A DNA stretch of 64,000 nucleotides from Ligustrum vulgare (GCA_963555705.1 OY743189.1:7767501-7831500), one strand, 5' to 3'; positions 10,613 through 22,577 are shown, counted from the first letter of the stretch. A program made the numbers and translations. Notes: generated by a model not told the origin, from the sequence alone.

Positions 10613-12900
10613 TTTTGATGTCTTTGTTTGGTTTGTGAAATTTGATTCATTTTAGTAAATTTTTTTAAAATTCTCTTCTTAATTTTGGATTTTGGCGTTG
10701 CTTATCCCTTTATGATCTGAATTATTGTGCATTATTGAGATGAATTGAGGAATAGTGGGGAATGACATGAGTTGTTTAATTTTTGTTTACTGCACTAGAT
10801 TGATTGCTCTTGATGGTGGATTGAATTAAGGGTGTATGGGATTTGATGCACATTAACCCTATTTTGTGAGCTTTTTGAACCTCTTGAGCATTTACATTTA
10901 ACACTACAACATGCTCTATTTCTTTTATTGTGTGATTGTCATGTATAGTTGATCTCTTCTAGAACTTGCTCTGTTATGCATGTTGAGATGCCTTTTGGTA
11001 ATTGAATGCACTAAATGAGTAAGGGCACTTAGGTGAAGCCAAATTTAGCTTTATTAAAATACCTACCTTGAAATATATCCCTAGAAAGCCACTTTTGAGC
11101 CATAGCCTTTTTGTTGAAAATTAACCACAATACAAGCCATGAGAAATCCTATTCTTTGCTAATCTTCCATTCTATTGAACTTTGCATTGAAGGAATATAT
11201 AAGCTTTTTCACTTGAACTTCAATTTATTTTGGTTGAGACTGAAAGACATTGAGAATCAAAGACCTATGATGTAAGTCTCCTCTCTCTTTTGAGAAGTGG
11301 TAATGTGAAAGAAATGTTAGGGATAAAGTGATCGAGTTGCAATTTATACCTAATCGAGTCAAACCAAAGTTGATATGATGTAACACCACCCCGATTAACC
11401 TAACTCCACTTCTTTCAGCATTAATCCTTGGTCACTAAATTTTGAGTTCGAAACCAGGACCGAGCAATGACCTATATCTCATAAATGGATGGGAGCAACA
11501 CATATAAACCGTAATTCGTTAGCTTTTGAGCCTATGAGCTACTTTCACTATTTAAGCTCTTATATCTTTGATGTGTGTCCTGCATGGTTAGTTTGTTCTT
11601 GGATGTGCTCTCTTGTGCATGCCATTGTAGCTTCTTGACTCAAGTGCAAAATATAGCAAAGGCATTAGGTGAAACCCAATTTGACCTTCTAAAAGGGCCT
11701 ACCATGATACATGTACTAGTATAAGCCCCTTTGATCCTTAGCCTGTCTTTGGAATTTTGGTGCCACGCTACAAGCCAAGGAACCCGCTCTTTCATGCTAC
11801 CTCTATCTTGAACCCGCAAGAGAGGAATTTCAGAAGCTTGTATTGGTTGAGAAGTATGAGACAGACTAAGCTTCGAAAAGATGGTGATTTCACTATGTGC
11901 TAATCAAGGATAAAGGAAAACAAGCTGCAGTAAATTCATTTGAAAAAGAAAAAAAATTGTGTTCAAGCTACCGAATCAAGAAAATTCCACGGTGAAGAAA
12001 ATAAACCCCCAAGTGCATAACAAGAATCAAGGGCTAAATCGATTGGATACTAGGAAATTCTGGAAAACCACATTGGAAGGTGGAGGAAGAGATTATCGTT
12101 TTTAACCAAATCGGCTTGTGAACTCTCCTCTCAACTTAGTCTAAATATTTTCCTTTTATCCTACCTGACCCGAAGCCCCGTTACAACCAAGTAAAGACCT
12201 TTACTTTGGACTTGTGTTATTGTTGGCTCCGGTCATGACATTTTAGCAGTCTGTGGTAATGAATTCTCCATGCAGTGAGTTGAGTGAAAATTCTCACCCT
12301 TATACACTTTCTGCAAAGAGAGAAATACCTAGTGAGGGTGTTAACTCCCATTACATATACTTATGAGTGGTTTGAATTGCTTGGTCTATATTCCGTGCCT
12401 TGGAGTTGATCGAAACTAACACCCGTGTTGTAATTCATTGATAGATACTCACGAGAGGTGAAAAGATATAAACTACATTGGGTATGATTTGATTTGATTG
12501 AAGTACATGAATTGTAAGTGAGCTCCTGTGAAGAAGTTTGCATAATTCATTCGATGAAAATAGCCAAAAATATATCCTTTTTATCCCACCTTACCCAAGC
12601 CCCATTACAACCGGTGTTAAGACCCTTACTTTGCATTCAAAACCATTGGTGGCTCCAATGTGATCTATTAGAAAGCCTATGGCAAGAATTTTCTATGCTT
12701 TGACTTGAGAGTACATATATACTTTACACCCTAAACACTTTTAGGGTATTGTATGAGCCTAATGTGAGGTTTTAAATCCCACCACATGTGGATTTTGAAA
12801 AAATTGTTGAAGTAACTAGTCTTGTTTGGATTGTGGATGGATAGGTGGAGATAGAAGAATGAATGATGATGAGAAAAATTGATAAACTTGATCTAGTTTT

Positions 12901-12937
12901 TGCTTGAGGGCAAGCATTGTCTAAGTGTGGGAGGATT
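12901..12937 (+). other. Hairpin and 3' polypurine tract of the Tat-type element
   Basis: Stem TGCTTG-AGGG-CAAGCA (12901-12916), then AAGTGTGGGAGGA, ending next to the LTR start TGATAG at 12938. Confidence 0.75.
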
Positions 12938-14249
12938 TGATAGAGCGCGTAATTGCTATTTAATTTGTGATATTTCCTCTTACTCCATTGATTTTAAATG
13001 CTTAAATTGTGGATATTAATCATATTTTTTACTTTGTGGATAATGTGGAGAATTGAGATCAAATTGGACTAAATATCACAAATTGAAAAGAGGAAGTTGA
13101 AATATCAAAAGGTGCACAATCAGAGAAGGACTTTGCATAAGGCGTGAGCACGCCTTACTGTTTCAGGAAGATTTGACTTATATGGGCGATTTTTGGATGG
13201 AGAAAATATTACTATTGGACCCACAATTATTTTATAAAGGGATATGAATATTTAGAGAGATTATTTATGTAATTAATAGATTTTTATTATTTTAGAGAAT
13301 AATTAGATTTTGATAAAAGGAAGGAAACTAGATCCTTCCTTATCTCTAGGAGTCTTTCCATACAAAGACTCTCGATCCCTTTTTCTTGTTCAGGGTCTTA
13401 GGTTTTCCACGATTCTCTTTTCTCTTAGTTTTATTTTTCCTTCTCAATTTTTATGGATAGCTAATTTATTATTCCAGTTCAAGGATATTCGAAATTTTGA
13501 TTCACCAAGAATTGTGAGATCTAATTAATTTAATTGTTCTTTTATTTGTTTTCTACTTATATATCTTTTGTTTGCATTGAAGTTGTTGTTTTGATTGATT
13601 GATACAAAGTGCACGTTTTTTTAATTGTCAAAACGGTACTTAGTCAATTAGGAATCTAAATCCGTAATTGTTTTGGTTTTCTAATACAAGTGGCAAATAA
13701 CATAATTGATTATAGACTGATTTTTTACTTGTGTTATGAAGAAATATAACCTAACTTAAATGAATCACACGTGTGAATTTGTTGGTTAGAATTGGTAGTC
13801 TTTCTAGAGGTTAATGCTATTGGTAAATTAAATTCTAAGATCGTATCTAGGGTTATTTATTGATTAAGAAAATAATGGACGAGCGTCTTTTGATTATCGA
13901 GATAGTAAGGAGAGATAGGTTGTTAGATTGTATCAATGACCATAACCAATTTAGAAAATGAGTAAAGGATTTTATTTTTGCATCCATGATCAATTCTATG
14001 AATCAATACTGAGATTATACCTTGAGCTGGATATTTATTTAATTTGATATTTTCATCATTTTAATTTCGCAATTGTTTATTTACAATTTGATTTTACATT
14101 CTAAATCCAAACCCCACCTTGTTTTTAATTTATTGTTTTACTTTTCTCGAAGAATTAAATCTAACCAATCCCTGTGGATTCGACCTTGCTCACCACTATT
14201 AATAATTATTTTTATAAGAGCAAGAAATTATTATTTGTTGGATTCAACA
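12938..14249 (+). repeat. 3' LTR of the Tat-type element
   Basis: Starts TGATAGAGCGCG, ends ...GATTCAACA, 1312 bases. The end carries the Tat/Athila hallmark CCCTGTGGATTCGACC (14170-14185). The left third contains the palindrome TAAGGCGTG-AG-CACGCCTTA (13138-13157). Open frames here (13310-13528, 14073-14354) have no domain similarity and are not called. Confidence 0.75.
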
Positions 14250-15046
14250 CCCATCATCCTCCACCACATTGGCCCTAATCATGGCTACCTCCATGTCTTT
14301 ATGATACTCCTCCACACTCCTAGAACTTTGTGTAAGCCCCTTAACCTTTGGTAAATATCCCTATGGTAGTGGCTTGGGACAAACCTCTCTCATTATGGTT
14401 TTCATCTCAAGCCATGTATCCACTGGCTTCTCACCATTTCTCCTTCGATCCTTCACCAATTGATCCCACCAGTTTATGGCATAGTCAGCGAACTCAACTA
14501 CGACAAGCTTAAACTTCTTTTCCTCTGAATAGTTATGACACTCAAACATTTTCTCCCAATCTAAATAAGCCTCCGGGTCACTCCTCTCACTAAAAGGTCG
14601 TATGGTCAGTTTAATATTTCCGAGGTTACCATCCATTTCATCTCTATTCTCATGCCTCCTTATATGACCTCTTTCACGCCTATCACCCCTTTCACTCTTC
14701 TTCCCACACTATCCATTGAAGAATGCACACTTTCCCATCCACTATCATCCCTCTCTTCATCAAACCCGTATCCAACCCTATGATTGTTTCCCCTCCTAGC
14801 TCTAGGACCCATATGAGTTTGATCCCTACGCAACTGATTAATAGTTTCTTCCTGCCTATCCATTCAATTTATCAACTTATCAAAATGTTCATGCAAAGTT
14901 GTCATCACACCTACATCATTCCTATCCACCCTATTCATACCTTCTGGTCGCTTGTTGTGGCTCATTTATGAAGCTGCTGGCTCCCTTATGCCAATGCCCT
15001 CGTTGTCGTCAACCGATGAAGAAGATGAATCCCACCTGCTGGACAT
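14250..15046 (-). pseudogene. Gag fragment of a CRM-like Gypsy element
   Basis: On the minus strand from ATG at 15046. The part 14636-14361 contains WEKMFECHNYSEEKKFKL and VVEFADYAINWWDQLVKD, nearly the same as the gag of the CRM-type element at 37461 (CHNYSEAKKVKLAVVEF, DYAIVWWDQLV). The retrotransposon gag domain is cut off at 14250 by the Tat insertion. Stops occur at about 14970, 14864 and 14640. Upstream is Ser/Asp-rich and Arg-rich as in the intact relative. Non-functional. Confidence 0.85.
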
Positions 15047-15442
15047 TGTTAGTTCTCAAAAAAATAATTAAGAATTTCATCACAAAATGTATCCCTCAAA
15101 AATCCCCTTTCAAGGACTCCAACACAATCCAAGAACTCAATTAAAGGTAGGGCAAGATATGACACAAATAAGAATAAGAAAATTTGAGAGTTCAGAATTC
15201 AGAATATTTGGGAAAAATATCAAATTTTCGGATTTTTTTTACTCGAAAATTCAACCACGATCGCAGCGAAGCAAACGAAATTGAATTTGGATAAGAATTC
15301 ACTAAAATAAACAAGATTCCATTTTTGTTGGATTTTTGTATGGATCAGACTAAGAAAACTATGAAAAACACGAAGAGCAAGAAGCTTAAGAAAGTCAAGA
15401 GAATATCAAGAACTGAATTTAGATACAAGTTCTGATACTAAA
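15047..15442 (-). other. Leader and degenerate primer binding site of the CRM-like remnant
   Basis: Non-coding. Reading the minus strand, 15440-15428 is TAGTATCAGAACT, a decayed TGGTATCAGAGC (initiator tRNA-Met) two bases inside the LTR end ...GCATCA. Confidence 0.65.
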
Positions 15443-16140
15443 TGATGCTATACCACTCGGAAACGCGATGAAGAACGCGGTCAAATGACAGGAAAGATCT
15501 AAATTCAGCAACGAACACAAGAAACAAGAAACAAAATAACTGGAAAAAAATTTGATGATATGACCTTGACCCAACGATCACGACGCGAAGATTCAACGAT
15601 GCGGATTGAATAACTAATGCTTTCGAAACACCACAATGACTTGTCAATTTTCTTGATAAGTTTCTAATTGGAACACCACAAATATTTCACAATATTTGAT
15701 AAGTTCAGATTTGTTCTTGAAGAACACAAAAGGGAATCATCAACCTTTTCAAAGAGAAAAACTCTCAATCTGTTCAATAATCAAAGTTATCTAATTGTTC
15801 ATGACGAAAAATATAACATAATATAGTCAAAAATACCTCAAACCTAGCCCTAGCCACAATTAGGGTTCAAAATAAGGAAATAATTAATTAAAAACGAAAA
15901 ATAATCAAAATTTTCGAAAATCCGGAAAATTGAAGTTACGGACGTAAAATGTCAATTGCGGCTGTAAGTGACTCCCTGCTAATGAGTTACTGCCGTAACG
16001 AGCACTCTCACGGCCATAAGTATCAAATTGCTGAATTTCTTCAATTCTGCCCGAGAAGGAGTTACGGCCATGACCAACTGGGTTTACGACCGTGAATAGG
16101 CTTCTGAATTTCAAACTTTGATCATTTGATTCGGCTCGAT
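15443..16140 (-). repeat. Truncated 5' LTR of the CRM-like remnant
   Basis: Its terminus at 15443 (TGATGC on the plus strand, ...GCATCA on the minus) and the GTTCTTCATCGCG-type block beside it match the 3' terminus of the CRM LTR at 44580-44643. Between 15930 and 16110 it carries decayed copies of the TTACGGCCGTAA palindrome. The outer end is lost against the hAT fragment; I place it at about 16140, uncertain by 60 bases. Confidence 0.65.
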
Positions 16141-16202
16141 CCCTTCGTCTTCTCGGCTCAACCCCAACATGGAATTTGCTCTGTTTCTCACGTAGATCAC
16201 TG

Positions 16203-16617
16203 TCGTATTGCTAATAGCTCAACTTCTCTTTTCGACGCCTACTTTGGATCACATCACCACACCACACCTACTGAATTAGAAAAATATTATCAATTTGATC
16301 ATTATAGTTTAATACCTGAAGATGAAGTGGATAATTTAGATATCTTACGATGGTTGAATTTAAATGAGCGCTCATACCCTGTATTATCTAAAATGGCATG
16401 AGATCTACTAACAGTTCCAGTCTCAACAGTAGCATCCGAGTCTACTTTTAGTGCAAGTAACAGGGTATTAGATGAAAGAAGATCTAGACTTGAAGAAAAT
16501 ATTTTTGAAGCTATCATTTACGTGAAATATTGGATATTTGCAGATCGAAGGATGCAAGTTAAAATTATTGATGATGTTGCTGAAGACTTCAAAAATCTTG
16601 TAGTTCCTGAAGAGTGA
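16203..16617 (+). pseudogene. hAT transposase C-terminal fragment (dimerisation domain)
   Basis: One frame with a single stop at 16399-16401. The residues NLDILRWLNLNERSYPVLSKMA, then VPVSTVASESTFSASNRVLD are the hAT-family C-terminal dimerisation motif; the frame ends at 16615-16617. Only the last ~135 residues exist, so the catalytic domain is missing. The stop replaces the Arg usually found before DLL. The 3' flank has a two-fold repeat of GTAGGTG(T/C)CAACCTAGTTG at about 16668 and 16726. Confidence 0.9.
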
Positions 16618-17213
16618 AGATTGATTAGGAAACAAATATATAATTTTTGAATAGCTAAATTATAGGTAAGTAGGTGTCAACCTAGTTGTGATGTACTAAA
16701 ACTATAAATTATAGTAAAAGTAGGTGCCAACCTAGTTGGGATGTACTTAAGCTATAAATATTTAATAATAGTAATTAGAAATGCAATTAGCTGTTATTTG
16801 TTTATGTTATATTTAACTTTGCAAAGTTCTAAATAATTCATCTGTAACATTAAATTTGAATTCTATGTAAACATTTCTTGGTATAAATATGAATTTATCA
16901 TTTTGTTCATTTCTTAGTTTACATTTAACAAATAAATAAATAAATAAATTTGCTATAAATATGAAAAATTCTATAGTTTTATAATTTTATTCATACAATC
17001 ATATGGGCCAAACCAGAACGAGCCGCGACCCATAACCCGCATGGGCTCAACTTGGATATGCCAGGGGTGGGCCTGGATTGTAATTCAAAATTTGTGGGCC
17101 AACCCGGAACAGCCCCGTAACACGCAGCAAATGGGCTTTTTTCCACGCGAGCCATTACCGGGCTCATACGTTAGCGGGCCGACCCACCCGGACCACCCGG
17201 ATTGACATCTCTG
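16618..17213 (+). mobile_element. 3' untranslated region and terminus of the hAT element
   Basis: An AT-rich 3' region, then a GC-rich subterminal block rich in GGGCC/GGCCC (17000-17200), ending ATTGACATCTCTG at 17213. hAT elements end CAGxGxTGxCAA; read inward from 17213 this is CAGAGATGTCAATCC. A second terminal-like string CAGGGGTGGGC occurs inside at about 17081. The 5' end of the element is absent. Confidence 0.6.
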
Positions 17214-17276
17214 CAAACACCAAAACCCAACATATAGGACGTGGGATTTTAAACATTTTTGCAATGGCTGAATGCA

Positions 17277-17286
17277 TGTGAGTTAG
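17277..17286. repeat. Target-site duplication of the MULE, left copy
   Basis: TGTGAGTTAG, identical to 48103-48112. MULEs make 8-11 bp duplications, usually 9. Confidence 0.85.
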
Positions 17287-17380
17287 GTGGGATATAGGGG
17301 AAATGGCCAGCCCAATTTGTCATTTTATGAAAACGGCCGTTGACCAAATTTTTTTCACTTAATATAATAGTAATAAAAAT
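17287..17380 (+). repeat. Left terminal inverted repeat of the MULE
   Basis: Begins (G)GTGGGATATAGG, then GAAATGGC. Against the reverse complement of 48102-48020 it shares GAAATGGC, CATT, AAAA-GGC and AAATTTTT in order, with substitutions and a small gap. Imperfect, about 80-90 bases. Confidence 0.65.
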
Positions 17381-19129
17381 AAATTTTGTTGTTTCCTAAT
17401 ATAACCTTCAGTTTCAATTTCAAAAAACGTCTCCCTTTTCAAATATCCAATTAGAATTACCCGACTCTAACTTACCCCTTCGAGCTATCCTCTTCTTTCC
17501 CGTGGTTTTCTTCTTCGACAAATCAATTTTTCAGCGCCATCCAACCTATTCGAATTGTCATTTTACCATTGATTTTGTATATCAGGTATTTCTTTTTTTG
17601 TCATAATTTTTAGCCTGAAATGCTTCGTTTGATTTAAGTGTTTGAATTCTCTCGATACATTTATGAATGAATATAAAGTTATTATCGATATTGTCAGTAT
17701 TTAGTTTCAAAACCCTAATTGAACTCTTAGCTATTGGATTATTTAACTGATGATACGTTGATCATTGCGGAGTTTTCGACCCAGAGCCGTTTCGGATCAC
17801 CTATTTTCTTCAAATTTTCAGAGTAATTTTAAAGTTTAAAGTTTTCAGGTAACTTCTTTTTTCTTAGCATTTCACGTTTGGATTTTTCCTAATGATTCTG
17901 AAATGTAATCTTTAATCATGGTTTTGAATATTTAGTTAGTGCGTGTATGAGATCACTTGAGTTTTGAACACGAGCATTGGTTAAAGAAGGTTAGAAGTTG
18001 AGGATTTTCAAGGTAATATTTGATCAAAGAAGTAACATTTTAATGTTCAAAGCCTCCAATAGGTTTTGAGGTAGAAACAACATTTTTTGTATTTCCTACT
18101 TTTGGAGAGGAAAATTTTAGTTGTAAAAAGGAGTCGAATTTGTGGAATTTATTGAGCATGAAATTGGAGCATCAGAAGCATTATTAGCTGAAGATGAATA
18201 GTAAATGCTAACTTAGAAATTGGGAACTTGGACAGCTGAGTTTTTTTTGTTTGTTATCATTTAATTAGTGACACAAGTTTGCAATTAATACTTTAATAGC
18301 AATATTTAATTTGTATGAATGGAAAGATTCCATTTTGCTATGGTGTTGATGGTGTAAGATATGAGTGGACAGATAAAGTCTACTTGACAATTTGAATAGT
18401 TCATTAACTTCCACATTTTCTTGTTATAATATTAAAAGTTCTTAATATTTGGTAGATTAACCTACCATCAGGGGGTTAACCTACCTCAATGTCGATTAAC
18501 CTACCATCAGCAATTTGTAAATCGCCCTTTGATGGTAGGTTAACCTACCGAGAACCCTGAATTGGCAAAATGATTGGAATGATTTGGTGAGGTTATGTGG
18601 CTCGATTTTTTTACCTTCGGTTACTAGTTTTTGATATTGTTTCCTTCTCTTCCAATTAATATTTATGGGTGTAGCATTAAAATGATGTAGTAATTTATAC
18701 CAAATCTCTGTTGATGATGCCATGAAAGAGAATATAATGAAGAGTTAACAGATGGTTTCTAAATCTAATTTGTGATTTTTGTTCACTATTTATTGGAATA
18801 TGGTTTTTGCATTCATGGTTCTCTACGATGATGTGTTCTTAGTTTTTGTTTGTGAAGAGGTAGGTTAACCTACCCTAGAATCAAAAGGTAGGTTAACCTA
18901 CCAGAGTAGGTTAACAGACCATCTGGTAGCTTAACCTACCAGATGGTAACCGACCATCTGGTAGGTTAACCTACCAGATGGAAGGTTAACTAACATTTTG
19001 TTGTTAGAACTTTTTTATGAACTCTGTATTGTTGTTTAATATTTTTCTGTGTTTCTTCTTTATTTTCTTGTCCATTTTCATCGCGTAATTAGCACACTCA
19101 TTTGACTAAAATTATTTTATATTATGCAG
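17381..19129 (+). other. 5' region of the MULE DUF1985/Ulp1 gene
   Basis: No protein-coding frame. It probably contains the promoter and an untranslated leader with introns: several CAG-GT junctions occur, and the last acceptor ATTATGCAG lies at 19121-19129, directly before the ATG. The block 18454-18985 has GGTTAACC palindromes. Confidence 0.5.
18454..18985. repeat. GGTTAACC palindrome cluster 1 (left subterminal)
   Basis: Around ten sites of the form GGT(A/C)GGTTAACC(T/G)ACC or half sites, in two groups (18454-18552 and 18860-18985), for example GGTAGGTTAACCTACC near 18890 and near 18960. Confidence 0.9.
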
Positions 19130-20389
19130 GATGGAGTTTCAAGTAGACATCGATGATTGGTTTACAGGAAAATGTACGAACCTCTGTAACCTAGATGCTA
19201 TAGATGAGGTTTATGGTGCACTGGATGCAAATCATCGACAAGTTTTCCGTTGCTCTTGTTTTCGAAAATTCTATCATATGAGAAAAATGCAATTATCTGG
19301 CCAACTCATCCATGGTCTAGCATTGAGAATCCTGAAGTCCGTGAATAAGAATGAACTATGGTTTGGAGTTGGGAATAAAAAGGCTGCAAGATTTTCATTC
19401 GACGAGTTCACTCTGATTACGGGGCTGAACCCCGAGGATGAAGCATTGTACAAAGATCAAATACCGGTGACCAATACACTGGCAGAGACATATTTTGATG
19501 GAGCTAATAAGATTATTCCCGCCTAGTTAAAACTTTCCTTTGACAATTGCGAAGAAATGGAAGACAAGTACAAATTGGGTTTGGTGTATGTCTATGAGTC
19601 AATTTTGAGATCCAAACACTACAAGACATCTATTGATATGCTTGTCTTGAATATAGTTGACGATAGGCATTTATTTAATCAATATCCATGGGGAAGAAGG
19701 TGCTATAATAGCACGATACATGATTTTTTTAGGAGTTGGGAGAAATTGCAACAAAACTCAAAGAGGGGGGGGGGGAAGCGTCTATAATTACTCTCTTGAG
19801 GGTTTTCCTTACGCACTGCAGGTAAATAGCAAACACTTGTAGTTCTTTATACTGTGCTTTATTTATAGATGTTAGAATGAATAAATGATCATGTCTATTT
19901 GTAGGTATGGACTTATGAGGCTTTCTCGGCCATTGGCAATGATTTTGCAACTAGGAAACGGGTGAATAAAGTTTCGAGGACGGAAAACTGGACGGCTACT
20001 GGTGTATTTGAACAAAATGAAATCAATTCAGTTTTAGACCATCCACATGTGAGTAACTGTTACATGGTTATTTTATTACCTTCACACAATAATGTAATTG
20101 GTATGTGATTATTAACTCTGTCAAATTTTTAGCTCGAAGTTTGTGTCAGACTAATGGCTACAGAGATTGAGAAGAAGCAATGGTACATGCAATTGTTTGA
20201 ATCTTTTCCAAGACAAGTAGACCCAGTCCTTGATGCTTATATCCACGAGGATGGAGGTGATGTTATGGCTGATAATGAAGAAGGGGACGACAATGTGGAT
20301 CTTCTCCAGGGAGATAGAGTCTCTCCTCTTTGACATGATGAAGATCCAGGCAATGGGAGAGATCAAATTTCTTCTCCAAGACAGGTATA

Positions 20390-21170
20390 TATAACCTACC
20401 AAAGAGGTCGGTTAACCTACCGTTAACCTACCACTTTTGTATGTTCACGTACCCTCAAATTCAAAAGGTAGGTTAACCTACCATTAACCGACCACTTTTG
20501 TATGTTCACCTACCCTCAGATTCAAAAGATAGGTTAACCTACCAAAGCGGTCGGTTAACCTACCGTTAACCCACCACTTTTGTATGTTCACCTACCCTCA
20601 AATTCAAACCTCAAATTCAAACGTTAGGTTGACCTACTAAAGAGGTCGGTTAACCTACCATTAACTAACCACTTTGGTAGGTGTTAACGCACCCTCAAGT
20701 TAAAAGGTAGGTTAACCTACCAAAGAGGTAGGAGGTTAACCAACCCTCAAATTCAAAAAGTAGGTTAACCTACCATTAACCGACCACTTTGGTAGGTGTT
20801 AACCTACCCTCAAATTCAAAAGATAGGTTAACCTACCAAAGAGGTCGGAAGTTAACCTACCCTCAAATTCAAAAGGTAGGTTAACCTACCAAAGAGGTCG
20901 GTTAACCTACCGTTAACCGACCACTTTGGTAGGTGTTAACCTACCCTCAAATTCAAAAGGTAGGTTAACCTACCAAAGAGGTCGGAAGTTAACCTACCCT
21001 CAAATTCAAAAGGTAGGTTAACCTACCAAAGAGGTCGGTTAACCTACCATTAACCGACCACTTTGGTAGGTGTTAACCTACCCTCAAATTCAAATGGTAG
21101 GTTAACCTACCAAAGAGGTCGATTAACCTACCGTTAACCGACCACTTTGGTAAGTTAACCTAGACTTTGT
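20390..21170. repeat. GGTTAACC palindrome array 2, inside intron 3
   Basis: Dense array filling an intron (donor after 20384, acceptor AG at 21252). Units start CTCAAATTCAAAAG, then GGTAGGTTAACCTACC, AAAGAGGTCGGTTAACC, GTTAACCGACCACTTTGG and TAGGTGTTAACCTACC. About ten starts of CTCAAATTCAAA are spaced mostly 50-85 bases. Copies differ by point changes and by loss of a sub-block, so array growth is old or ongoing by unequal exchange. Confidence 0.95.
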
Positions 21171-21519
21171 TGTTCCTTTTGTGATTTTCTTTATTTCCTT
21201 GTCCATTTTCTTATTGAATTAGTGCTTACTTTTAATTATCTTATTTGCTTAGGTTCCATCTTCAACACCTGATGCTGCAAATGAAAATCTATAGGCTAGT
21301 CAGTCGGTTCCTCATGTACATTAGCCTTCTCATGATTTGGACTTCATATTGGAGGGCTTGAGGATGCACATAGACCAGATTGTTTCGCCTAGATTGTTCA
21401 ATTATATAGATTAGATGGAAGAGTGATTGCTGTCAGATATACTATTAGTAAACAACAAAGTTAATAGCATGATGGAGTCGATGCAATGCTATAATGAAAC
21501 TTATGCAAATTATCAGTAC

Positions 21520-22005
21520 TGGGAGGATGGCCCCAATGACGGATGGGATGGAGGTGATGGATGTGAGGGAGAGGGAGGTGAGGGATACAAAGGAGGCAGG
21601 GGTAAGGGATACGGAGGAGACGGAGGTGGCAGCTGCTAGGGATATAGAGGAGGGGGAGGTGAGGGAGACGGAGGAGGCTGAGGTGAGGGATACGGAGGAG
21701 GTTGAGATTAGGGAGACAGAGGTGACAACTCTTAGGGATAGAGAGGACGCGGAGGTGAGGTAGACAGAGGAGGTCAGGGTGAGGGTTATGGAGGAGGCGG
21801 GTGTGAGGGAGATGGAGATAAGGGAGACAGAGGTGGTAGCTCCTAGGGATATAGAGGAGGCGGAGGTGAGGGAGACGGGGGAGGTAGAGGTGAGGGCTAC
21901 GGAGGAGGCGGGTGTGAGGGAGACGTAGGAGGCGAGTGTGAGGGAGACAGAGGTGGTAGCTCCTAGGGATACAGAGGAGGTAGAGGTGAGGGAGACGTAG
22001 GTGAC
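21520..22005 (+). repeat. Coding minisatellite GAGGTGAGGGA(G/T)AC in exon 4
   Basis: A purine-rich imperfect repeat of about 24 bases. In one frame it encodes EVRDTEEA/EVRETEEA-like octads with alternating acid and base residues; in another, Gly-rich sequence. Stops of the type CTAGGGATA break it in the second half. It joins the DUF1985 part to the Ulp1 part. Confidence 0.85.
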
Positions 22006-22577
22006 ATCTCCTATGAATGATCTACCTACGAAACAGACGGGAAGAACATATTCACGTAATAAGAGAAGTCTAGCAAGTCAGATACCCGAAGCTGATGTGA
22101 GACCGATGGAAAAGCGACTTCCAAAAAGATCAAAGTACTTATCTTCTCCATTCACAACCGAGGAAAAGAAGAGAAATTTTTTGGATGGCTCTACATTTCT
22201 TCCCTTTCAGAAGATTGATCCAGTGAAGGATAAGACATTTGATACTTGGTATTCACATTTACACGATGGGTAAATATCCTATCTATATTTTTATCAATTC
22301 ATTTTTTTACAATTTATGTTCTTTAGTTGATATTGTCATTTTTAGTGTTGCATACGAGTTATACTGGGTCAAAATAAATGACGCGAAGAAGTGGTGTAAG
22401 GATGTTATGGATTCAGGTGCCTGGATCGACTCCTATGTAAGTAAAACTTAAGGATTTGATCACGTGTTATATGTTTTTTTCTTAACTATTTGATAATAGG
22501 TTTTTTTGCCTTCAGCATGTTGATTTGACGATGTATTTGTTGCGGCTTCGGGCAAAGAACTACTCTAGTATCCAAGG

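Larger units (their letters stand above)
9894..12900 (+). other. Long 3' non-coding region of the Tat-type element
   Basis: No coherent reading frame over 3 kb; the open frame at 10205-10567 has no recognisable domain. The region contains diverged internal duplications: about 10900-11200 resembles 11550-11830 (both with CATTAGGTGAA/CACTTAGGTGAAGCC and a CTACAAGCCAAGG-like block), and about 12150-12350 resembles 12570-12790 (AGCCCC(G/A)TTACAACC, TTACTTTG). Confidence 0.6.
9894..14249 (+). mobile_element. 3' part of a Tat-type (Ty3/Gypsy) retrotransposon
   Basis: The left end is cut by the Sirevirus insertion, so no gag-pol is visible. What remains is the long 3' non-coding region and the 3' LTR. 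Typical features: the AAGCGCTTCCGGGAGGCAAC motif near 9995, a purine tract GTGTGGGGGAGGG at 10600 behind GAGGACAATG, and a second one directly before the LTR. The same motifs occur inverted in the Tat element at 30.8-34.8 kb. The right flank CCCAT (14250-14254) would be the target duplication; its partner lies outside. It is inserted in the gag of a CRM-like element. Confidence 0.75.
19131..22577 (+). pseudogene. MULE-encoded DUF1985/Ulp1-like gene, 5' part
   Basis: Exons by splice signals and coding sense: 19130-19821, 19905-20048, 20133-20384, 21253-22269, 22346-22436, 22516-22577. Exon 1 has the DUF1985 pattern: FRKFYHMRKMQLSGQLIHGL, NELWFGV, FSFDEFTLITGL, then YVYESIL and LEGFPYALQVWTYE across the first intron. 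Defects: TAG at 19524-19526, a frameshifting G run at about 19765, a TGA near 20331, and several stops in 21290-21420. The last exon (VDLTMYLLRLRAKNY) resembles the start of the C48 peptidase region and is cut by the Tekay insertion. Ulp1 proteins remove SUMO-type modifiers; the role of DUF1985 in MULEs is unsettled, but related VANDAL proteins act against silencing. Confidence 0.85.

Noticed and set aside
20390..21170. CRISPR-like alternation of palindromic repeat and spacer
   Set aside because: Spacers are themselves repeated, the DNA is plant nuclear, and the array lies in a transposon intron.
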